From positions 1 to 33,411 of the forward strand of contig JALCBJ010000073.1 in assembly GCA_028066595.1 (NCBI GenBank): a stretch of DNA of 33,411 nt. Reading direction: 5' to 3'. The notes below the pieces were generated by a model. That model had not been told where the DNA came from. It made no database searches and was given only the letters and a program-made list of their open reading frames with translations. Below, piece after piece: positions 1 through 6,936 of the stretch. The DNA is from Thermoanaerobaculia bacterium (GTDB lineage Bacteria; Acidobacteriota; Thermoanaerobaculia; Multivoradales; J023). Within the stretch, counting starts at the first letter, position 1, and each line of letters begins with the position of its first letter. The position numbers and the translations under genes are program-made.

Positions 1-1096
1 TTCTGCCAGTGGAGACCACCTTAGCAAGCTGTCCGAAAATCGGGGTCCACTTATGACCTCTCATGCCAGGGTCTGGATCCGTCATCTCTCGAATAGCTCT
101 CACAATCTCCTCCGCCATGGCTGGTTTCAGCGGCATCTTCTCCAGAGCTGCCTCTAGACTGAGTATCATCTCTGCATGAGCTGCCCTAAGGTAAGGTTTT
201 ACCGTTTCGAAATCATCGCGCCATTCATTTAGCTGTGCTTCCTCTGGTAGAGCGTTCTGGAGCAGGGCCGTTGCTGAGTGCCCAACAAAGAGTTGAAGTG
301 CCAAGCTACCCAGATGATGAAGTGCCAAGCTACCCAGATGATAGAGATCGCCTGCTCGTCTAAGTTCCCATGTGTGGTCGAAAGCCCCATAGAGCTGTTC
401 CGGCGGTGCGTATGAGATCGCGCCGGGGATGGTGTTCGCGCTTGTAGGCCCTTCAACGCCTAGGCGCTCAGCTCGTCCGAGATCTCCCAGCTTCATCTCA
501 TGGCCACTCCTTTGAGTAAGCACGTTGGAAGGCTTCAGATCTTGGTGAGCGATGTTACAACCATGCAGCTGTTCGATTCCGAGAGTAACGTGCTTCAGTG
601 TTCGCAGCACCCACGCGAGATCGAACGCCTGGAGGCGGCTCTGATGTGCACGGATGTCACCCTCTGCTAGTTCAAGTATCAAATACGGTACTCGCTGAAG
701 GGGCCCCGCCTGTGGTACGCATGTCTCGCCATGATCGAGCAACCTTATTATTCGCCCCAGGCGCCTCTCCCCACAATGAGATAGGATGTCACGCTCGAAA
801 ACGAACGCGGCGCCGAATGCTTTCATCTCGTCTGCCAATGCATTTTCTGCTCTGAGCACCGCAGAGATGTTCAATGCCTTCAGAAAGGCGGTGTCGCCGG
901 TATTCGTATTGGTGACATGATACGAGAAAGAAAAACTACCGCCGGTAGCGGTTGGCGGTTGATCGACCATGCAGCCGACCTTCCATCCGCCGTCTAGCAG
1001 TTTCCCATTCAAATGGGCAGCGGGTAGCTCTTCTGCCGGTGGTATGTACTGGAACTTTGCTTGTCGAAGGCCGTCATGAGTAATCTCGGTCATCAT
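1..1096 (-). CDS. Ser/Thr protein kinase-like protein, 3' end beyond the window
   Basis: An open frame of 365 codons runs from ATG-ATG at 1096/1093 off the left edge without a stop. It has an almost complete eukaryotic-type kinase domain. A Gly-rich segment TGGSFSF (about 51-57) is followed by the ATP-anchoring Lys in AFLKALN (K73), a candidate helix-C Glu in FERDI (E101), the catalytic loop HQDLKPSN (D186, K188, N191; Gln replaces the usual Arg of HRD), DLG instead of DFG (D205), an APPE motif (230-233) and the helix-F Asp (D250). It probably phosphorylates Ser/Thr on cytoplasmic proteins; the partner is unknown. No membrane segment is visible in the part seen. A 24-bp in-frame tandem duplication repeats HLGSLALH within helix F. 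GC is visibly lower than in neighbouring genes, and ATA, AGA, AGG and CTA codons, rare in groEL, are used, which suggests transfer. There is no clear Shine-Dalgarno site before the start. The kinase call is firm; activity of this allele is uncertain. Confidence 0.85.
   Translation of the reverse strand, partial: MMTEITHDGLRQAKFQYIPPAEELPAAHLNGKLLDGGWKVGCMVDQPPTATGGSFSFSYHVTNTNTGDTAFLKALNISAVLRAENALADEMKAFGAAFVFERDILSHCGERRLGRIIRLLDHGETCVPQAGPLQRVPYLILELAEGDIRAHQSRLQAFDLAWVLRTLKHVTLGIEQLHGCNIAHQDLKPSNVLTQRSGHEMKLGDLGRAERLGVEGPTSANTIPGAISYAPPEQLYGAFDHTWELRRAGDLYHLGSLALHHLGSLALQLFVGHSATALLQNALPEEAQLNEWRDDFETVKPYLRAAHAEMILSLEAALEKMPLKPAMAEEIVRAIREMTDPDPGMRGHKWTPIFGQLAKVVSTGR
294..341. repeat. Perfect 24-bp tandem duplication inside the kinase gene
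   Basis: Two identical 24-base units lie head to tail at 294-317 and 318-341, and the next base (342) also continues the period. Because 24 is a multiple of three, the kinase frame stays open and the segment HLGSLALH/HLGSLALQ is doubled. Removing one copy gives a normal helix-F sequence of the form D-L-Y-H-L-G-x-x-x-x-x-L. This looks like a slipped-strand or recent duplication rather than an ancient protein repeat, since the two copies do not differ at any base. Confidence 0.95.
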
Positions 1097-1144
1097 TTCA
1101 TTTGACTAGAAAGTACTGTCTATTATTCTTCTGTTCGAAACATA

Positions 1145-1176
1145 AAGGGCCGACCCCGTGGACGGAGCCGGCCCTT
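1145..1176 (-). terminator. Rho-independent-like terminator of groES-groEL
   Basis: An 8-bp stem pairs AAGGGCCG (1145-1152) with CGGCCCTT (1169-1176). The 16-nt loop can itself form a small CCG/CGG hairpin. Read on the minus strand it lies about 40 bases after the groEL stop and is followed by the moderately T-rich TTATGTTTCG. The T-run is imperfect, so efficiency is uncertain. It separates groEL from the kinase gene on the same strand. Confidence 0.7.
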
Positions 1177-1214
1177 CGATTCACGCTAGGGGCGTGAGGT
1201 AGGACCCGAAGGTC

Positions 1215-2873
<1,659 letters not shown>

Positions 2874-2946
2874 GGGTATCTCCTAGCTGAATGCGTTGGT
2901 ATTTCAGGGTGCTGCGAATGCTGTGGTCGACTGAGTCCTAACGGGG

Positions 2947-3234
2947 TCAGTCGATGACGGCGAGGACGTCGTCTTCGCGCAAGATCAGCAGGTCGTCGCC
3001 GTCGAGCTTGATCTCGGAGCCGGCGTACTTGCCGATGAGGACGCGGTCGCCGACCTTGACGTCGAGGGCCACGCGGTTGCCGCTGTCATCGGTCTTGCCG
3101 GGGCCGACGGCGACGATCTCGGCTTCCTGAGGCTTTTCCTTGGCCGAGTCCGGGATGATGATGCCGCCGCGAACCTGCTCTTCTTGCTCGCGGCGCTTGG
3201 CGACGATGCGATCGTGTAGCGGTCTGATGTTCAC
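2947..3234 (-). CDS. groES: Co-chaperonin GroES (Hsp10)
   Basis: This is the heptameric lid of the GroEL chamber. The 95-residue protein starts VNIRPLHDRIVAKR and contains the mobile-loop segment ending GGIIIPDSAKEKPQEAEIVAVGPG, then VGDRVLIGKYAGSEIKLDGDDLLILREDDVLAVID, the full family pattern. I chose the GTG at 3234 because an AAGGAGGA Shine-Dalgarno site (3241-3248) lies six bases upstream and the protein then begins exactly where GroES proteins begin. An ATG at 3267 would add eleven unrelated residues. It is first in the groES-groEL operon, behind a promoter and CIRCE element about 175-230 bases upstream. Confidence 0.98.
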   Translation of the reverse strand: MNIRPLHDRIVAKRREQEEQVRGGIIIPDSAKEKPQEAEIVAVGPGKTDDSGNRVALDVKVGDRVLIGKYAGSEIKLDGDDLLILREDDVLAVID

Positions 3235-3408
3235 AGTCGTTCCTCCTTGGGCCGCGCGCCGGGACATGGGAGGCGAGCGGCGGGTGGGTTGTTCGCAAGA
3301 CGGCTCACCGTTCGGCGGGACGTCTGTTGTTGGCTTTTTGAATACCTCGCGGCAGTCAGGGCCGCATGGTGTCTCGGTGCCGGCGAGCCGCCGCGGGGGC
3401 TGCTCGTG

Positions 3409-3435
3409 TTAGCACTCTGCGAGTGCGAGTGCTAA
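3409..3435. promoter_or_regulatory. CIRCE operator (HrcA binding site), perfect consensus
   Basis: The inverted repeat TTAGCACTC - nine bases - GAGTGCTAA matches the CIRCE consensus at every position (arms 3409-3417 and 3427-3435). CIRCE is bound by the repressor HrcA, which releases it on heat shock. It sits immediately after the -10 box of the groES promoter, overlapping the expected transcription start, as expected for a blocking operator. hrcA itself is not in this window. Confidence 0.97.
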
Positions 3436-3436
3436 G

Positions 3437-3466
3437 AGTGTAGCGGACTCTTCTCGTGGCCGTCAA
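3437..3466 (-). promoter_or_regulatory. Sigma70-type promoter of groES-groEL
   Basis: On the minus strand a -35 box TTGACG (3466-3461) is followed after 18 bases by a -10 box TACACT (3442-3437). The predicted start near 3430 falls inside the CIRCE element. The resulting 5' leader before the GTG of groES would be about 195 nt. The match to consensus and the position next to CIRCE make this a good prediction; the start site is not measured. Confidence 0.8.
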
Positions 3467-3593
3467 CCGTACCTGAGTCATGTGTTGTCAGATTTTAGAA
3501 AATGGGTTGCAGCACAAGGGTTCCGCAGGCGGCGTGGACTCCAACAACGGCGGCCGATCTGCGGAAATTCCAGCTCTTCAGGGTGGTCACGCT

Positions 3594-3619
3594 GTTGTCA
3601 GCCGTCGTTGTCAGCCGTC
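3594..3619. repeat. 13-bp tandem repeat spanning a stop codon
   Basis: GTTGTCAGCCGTC occurs twice head to tail (3594-3606 and 3607-3619). The second copy contains the stop codon of the PstS-like gene on the minus strand, so the duplication also copies the stop-codon context just outside the gene. It is probably a neutral duplication. Confidence 0.85.
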
Positions 3620-4615
3620 CTGACCGGCTGTCGTCAGCTCCGAGAGAATCCGCTCGAGTGCCGACAGATCCTGATGAGCTTGCGCCATGAAGTCGCGGTA
3701 TCGATTCCAGGTCGCCAGTGTGATGTCGTTCACCGGAACGGCCCCGGTGTCCTTGATGGCCGACTGACCGGACTCGGAGCGCGCCCATCGAACGAACTGC
3801 TCGACGTCCGGATTGTCGCCCTCCGGTGGCACGACCAGGAACAAGGGTCGGGCGAAGCGATAGGTTCCGGCGAGCAGCGAGTCTTCGGAAGGACGGACTC
3901 CGTCGAGCTCCAGGAGCTTGAGATCGCGCCGCAATGCCGAGCTGATTCCGGTGAGGGCGATCCCGAACGGATCGTTCTGCAAAGCGGTCTCGAGCGGGCC
4001 GCTGGAGCGGAACCAGTGAGTCGCGGCGTAGTCGCGCTCTGGATCGGAGAACAACATGATCCGACTCATGTAGCCGACGCCGGAGATCTTGCCCTCGCGG
4101 GCGTAGACCCGAATCGGTTCGTCCGGTGCCGTGGACTCCAGTTGCCGCCAGCGGGTGATCTCACCGGAGTAGATGGCGGCCAGTTGCTCGTGACGGATAT
4201 CCCCGACGGGGTTGTCGGGATGAACGACGACGACCAGCGCGTCCCAGGCGATCGGTATCAGCTTTGGCGACTTCTCCTCTTCGTAGTCGAGAGCATGGCG
4301 GCAGGACCCGCCCATGTCGATCTTGCCGGCGTCGACTGCTCGGATACCGTGGGTGGCTCCTCCTCCGGCGAGTTGGATCTCGATCCCTGTTTCTTCTTGA
4401 TAGGTCTCGGCCAACTCTCTCATGAACGAGTGCTTCGAGATCCCGCAGCCGGCCCATGCCAGGCTTCGGTCCTCCCGAGGAGTCTCGGCTAGCAGGTGTG
4501 GTGTGGCGGCCAAGCCCAGACACAGAGCCACGACACAGCTGGAAAGTGAAACGAGCGGATGATTCTTTTCCCCAACGACTCCGCGCAGCGTCCAGGTCTC
4601 TCGTCGGCCGATCAT
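3611..4615 (-). CDS. PstS-like periplasmic substrate-binding protein (orphan)
   Basis: The 334-residue protein has a basic N-terminus and hydrophobic signal segment (about 20-43, likely cleaved near LLA/E), followed by a phosphate-binding-protein-like fold. The diagnostic region GGGATHGIRAVDAGKIDMGG (about 84-103) corresponds to the anion-binding GGGSGxGI...G..DIG pattern of PstS-type proteins. LIPIAWDALVVVVHPDNPV and an AIYSGEITRW segment are also typical. Two Cys, in AGCGISKHSF (C57) and GGSCRHAL (C105), flank the ligand region. It presumably captures phosphate or another oxyanion in the periplasm. No pstC, pstA, pstB or phoU gene is present, so a role as sensor or scavenger is possible. 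The ATG at 4615 has an AAAGGAG site about six bases upstream. Family is secure; ligand is inferred. Confidence 0.85.
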   Translation of the reverse strand: MIGRRETWTLRGVVGEKNHPLVSLSSCVVALCLGLAATPHLLAETPREDRSLAWAGCGISKHSFMRELAETYQEETGIEIQLAGGGATHGIRAVDAGKIDMGGSCRHALDYEEEKSPKLIPIAWDALVVVVHPDNPVGDIRHEQLAAIYSGEITRWRQLESTAPDEPIRVYAREGKISGVGYMSRIMLFSDPERDYAATHWFRSSGPLETALQNDPFGIALTGISSALRRDLKLLELDGVRPSEDSLLAGTYRFARPLFLVVPPEGDNPDVEQFVRWARSESGQSAIKDTGAVPVNDITLATWNRYRDFMAQAHQDLSALERILSELTTAGQDG

Positions 4616-4682
4616 AGAAGCTCCTTTCTCTCACCGGATCGCCACCATAAATCGTAGCAGCCACCTCTAGTTTGCTCGCAAA

Positions 4683-4703
4683 AGACGGGCTGCCTTCCCG
4701 TCT
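4683..4703 (-). terminator. Intrinsic terminator after the M23 peptidase operon
   Basis: A 7-bp GC-rich stem pairs AGACGGG (4683-4689) with CCCGTCT (4697-4703) around a 7-nt loop. On the minus strand it ends in TTTT (4683-4680). It lies about 80 bases after the stop of the M23 peptidase gene and about 67 bases before the start of the PstS-like gene. It may end the upstream operon or act as an attenuator in the leader of the PstS-like gene. Confidence 0.75.
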
Positions 4704-4704
4704 G

Positions 4705-4765
4705 CCGGGTTAGTGCCTCCCGGAAAGGTCTCAGGTCAATAGTTCCTCTATACCTTTCGACCTGA
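4705..4765 (-). other. Two further hairpins upstream of the terminator (possible structured leader)
   Basis: CCGGG (4705-4709) pairs with CCCGG (4719-4723), and TCAGGTC (4731-4737) pairs with GACCTGA (4759-4765) around a 21-base loop. Together with the terminator at 4683-4703 they form three successive hairpins in a 169-base gap. I could not match the sequence to a known riboswitch class. It could be a composite terminator or a regulatory leader of the PstS-like gene. Confidence 0.45.
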
Positions 4766-4784
4766 CGCTACCATTCGGATGTAC

Positions 4785-5573
4785 TCAAGGCTCCGTCGGC
4801 TCTGGTTTCAGAACCTGCCACGGGTTGATGGGGATTCCCGGGCCTGGCTTCCCTGCCACCGGTTTGTAGATCGCGAAGTGGAGATGAGGTGCGTCCTCCG
4901 GCGCGTTGCCGGTGGTGCCGACGTAGCCGAGCACATCGCCGCGGCGCACTCGGTCGCCTTCGCCCAGGCCCCAGCTCCAGCCGTCCAGGTGGGCGTAGTA
5001 GAAGACGAACGTACCGGTGTCGTCGCTCTGAAAGAGATATTTCCCGCCCAGCTCGCCGGTGGATCTGGAGGTGATCGTGCCGTCGTCGATGGCGAGGACT
5101 GGTGTGCCCTCCGGCGCGGAGATGTCGATGCCGCGATGACGCCGGCCACCGCTCCGTGGGTCGCCGAAGGAGTCCACCAGGTCTGTCGCAACGACACCTC
5201 GGACGGGCAACTGGAGCTTTCGCAGTCGAAGCGCCACAACCGCACGCTGGGTGAGCGAGGCCAGCGGGCTTTCACCCTCCCGGGAGTCCGCTTCCGCTGC
5301 TTGCATGTCGGTGAATCGTGAGGGACCGGTCGCCAGGTCCCCCCAGGTCGTACCGTCGTGGCGAGCCGCCCGCGCACGTCGGTCGAGGTCGTGCGCTCCC
5401 CAGAATGCGAGCGCGATCAGAACCAGGAGCGAAGCCCAGACCAGACGCTGGCCCAGTCTATGACCAAGCGTGCGTAGAGAACCGAGCCTGTCCGCGAGGA
5501 GTCGCGTCTCGCGGCTGGATGCTGCCGTGCTTTCTTCAGCGCGCCGGCGATCGTCGGGTGGACCTTTGGGCAT
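4785..5573 (-). CDS. Membrane-anchored M23 family metallopeptidase (LytM-like)
   Basis: The 262-residue protein has a cytoplasmic N-terminal tail, one membrane segment (about 44-60) and a periplasmic LytM domain. Zinc-site motifs are HRGID (H146, D150) and HLHFAI (H230, H232), with H195 in YYAHLDG as a likely catalytic His. The segments APEGTPVLAIDDGTI and GDRVRRGDVLGYVGTTGNA are typical of M23 peptidases, which cut peptide cross-links in peptidoglycan. All expected ligands are present, so it is probably active rather than a degenerate activator. I chose the ATG at 5573 because it lies 13 bases after the stop of the arylsulfotransferase-like gene; an upstream start would overlap that gene for about 150 bases. 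It is the last gene of the apparent operon with that gene and the ADOP permease. Confidence 0.92.
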   Translation of the reverse strand: MPKGPPDDRRRAEESTAASSRETRLLADRLGSLRTLGHRLGQRLVWASLLVLIALAFWGAHDLDRRARAARHDGTTWGDLATGPSRFTDMQAAEADSREGESPLASLTQRAVVALRLRKLQLPVRGVVATDLVDSFGDPRSGGRRHRGIDISAPEGTPVLAIDDGTITSRSTGELGGKYLFQSDDTGTFVFYYAHLDGWSWGLGEGDRVRRGDVLGYVGTTGNAPEDAPHLHFAIYKPVAGKPGPGIPINPWQVLKPEPTEP

Positions 5574-5586
5574 GCCGAAGTGCGGG

Positions 5587-6873
5587 TCAGGCGTCTGGCT
5601 CCAGGTGCTGGAGGAACGGCAACTCGCCTTCCGTGAAGCGCACCATTCGCCAGATGGCTGCGCGCTCGTTGTTTTTGTCGATGCGTGGATTGGCGAACCT
5701 CCACACGGTCTCACCGTCTGGTGTGACCTCGAAGACATAGCCTGGGTCGGACTCGGTGATCAGCGTGTTGCCGTTGGCGAGGCGGACATTGCCGCCACGG
5801 GACGGTGTGAAGAAGTCCGGGTCGTCGCCGTACGACCAGACGATCTTCGAGGTCCTGGGATCGAGCTCCAGTACCTTCGAGGTCTTCTTGCCATTGTCGA
5901 ACAGCAGTATGTTGCCGTTTTCCAACACGGTCGGATGGTGCTGGCGCGTGACGTTGGTCGGTCCCCATGCCCACACCAACGTTTGCGCCGCGGGATCCGC
6001 GATGGCGATGGTGTTGAGGTGGCGAAAGGACAGCAGGAGGTGCCCCTTGCGGTAGTGCGGGAAGAAGTCTTCCAGCGATCCATCCAAGACTTCCACATGG
6101 TTGGTGTGGATGAAGTCCAGCTCGATATCTTCCGGTGCTACGCCGTCCTTGGCCCACAGCCGATGGCTCGTGCTCGGCAGCAGGAATGCGTACGGCGAGT
6201 TCAGGATCAGATCGAGTACTGAGATCTCCCGTAGGAGCTGCCCTTCGTCGTCGAGGACGAGGATGTAGTCCACCTGGATCGGATGCCGGGGGTGGAGCTT
6301 GGGGCGGCGTTCCGTCTTGCGGGCGAGCACGTAGATCTCGCCTTCGGAGGTCCGCCATAGATCGTGATGTACCGCTGCCTTGTAAATCCAGACGATCTCG
6401 GAGTCGAGATCGACCCGCACCAGTGCTGTGTCCTTGACCAGAGCCAGGACGTCGCCGTTGGGCAGCAGATCTACGTGTTGCCACGCCCCGCCTCGGCGTC
6501 GCCACTGATGGACCGGCTCACCGTCCATGTCGAGCAGAAAGGCGGCCGGGAGATCGCGGGAGCTGTAGAAGTTGAGGCCTTCGAAGGCTCGCTCGGGGTC
6601 GTGGAGCACGACCCCTCGGTTTTGCCATTCGGGATCGACCGTCCGTTCCGCGTACGGCAGTGAGGCCAGCTCGTGATTCTCGTCCGACGTGGAATAGAGG
6701 CGTTGGGTGGATTGGGCCTCGACGACCTCGGACACCTCGGCCGTGTCCGTCGCCGCAGCGTCCGGGGCGTTGGCCACGCCGCAGCCCGAGATCAAAAGGA
6801 GGATCGATGTCGCGATCGCCCCGATCGAGGTCGCGATCGCCCATGGGCCGAGTTGCTTCTGTGCCGAGTCCAT
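5587..6873 (-). CDS. Arylsulfotransferase-like (ASST) lipoprotein
   Basis: The 428-residue protein has a signal segment ending in the lipobox LISGC (Cys31), so it is predicted to be a lipoprotein exposed in the periplasm or at the surface. The body shows repeated beta-propeller blades of the type LPNGDVLAL, LENGNILLFDNG and LANGNTLITES, with aromatic and His-rich motifs HHDLW, HTNHVEVLDG and RQHHPTVLENG. These fit the bacterial arylsulfotransferase family, in which His residues carry the sulfate transiently between phenolic donors and acceptors. Whether this one is a true sulfotransferase or a propeller relative is not certain. The ATG at 6873 has a GGAG site six bases upstream; a GTG at 6906 would extend it by eleven residues. 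It lies 63 bases after the ADOP permease gene and 13 bases before the M23 gene. Confidence 0.8.
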   Translation of the reverse strand: MDSAQKQLGPWAIATSIGAIATSILLLISGCGVANAPDAAATDTAEVSEVVEAQSTQRLYSTSDENHELASLPYAERTVDPEWQNRGVVLHDPERAFEGLNFYSSRDLPAAFLLDMDGEPVHQWRRRGGAWQHVDLLPNGDVLALVKDTALVRVDLDSEIVWIYKAAVHHDLWRTSEGEIYVLARKTERRPKLHPRHPIQVDYILVLDDEGQLLREISVLDLILNSPYAFLLPSTSHRLWAKDGVAPEDIELDFIHTNHVEVLDGSLEDFFPHYRKGHLLLSFRHLNTIAIADPAAQTLVWAWGPTNVTRQHHPTVLENGNILLFDNGKKTSKVLELDPRTSKIVWSYGDDPDFFTPSRGGNVRLANGNTLITESDPGYVFEVTPDGETVWRFANPRIDKNNERAAIWRMVRFTEGELPFLQHLEPDA

Positions 6874-6936
6874 ACCGTCTCCGCGAGAGTCTTGTGCCGG
6901 TGTCACCCGCCGGCTCGCGCGGATCTTAGCGGACCG

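Larger units (their letters stand above)
3235..3610. other. Intergenic region between groES and the PstS-like gene
   Basis: This 376-base stretch holds the groES Shine-Dalgarno site, the long groES leader, the CIRCE element and the groE promoter. The part from about 3480 to 3610 lies downstream of the PstS-like gene. I see no clear terminator there, only a 13-bp tandem repeat that overlaps the end of that gene. No coding region is convincing. Confidence 0.7.

Noticed and set aside
3482..4492. 336-codon plus-strand open frame opposite the PstS-like gene
   Set aside because: The product is low in recognisable motifs and rich in Arg/Gly/Cys/Ser, and the minus strand carries a clear periplasmic-binding protein with signal peptide and Shine-Dalgarno site.
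5573..5738. N-terminal extension of the M23 peptidase
   Set aside because: The extra 55 residues are Ser/Arg/Cys-rich and overlap the arylsulfotransferase-like coding region; the ATG at 5573 gives a normal single-pass topology.
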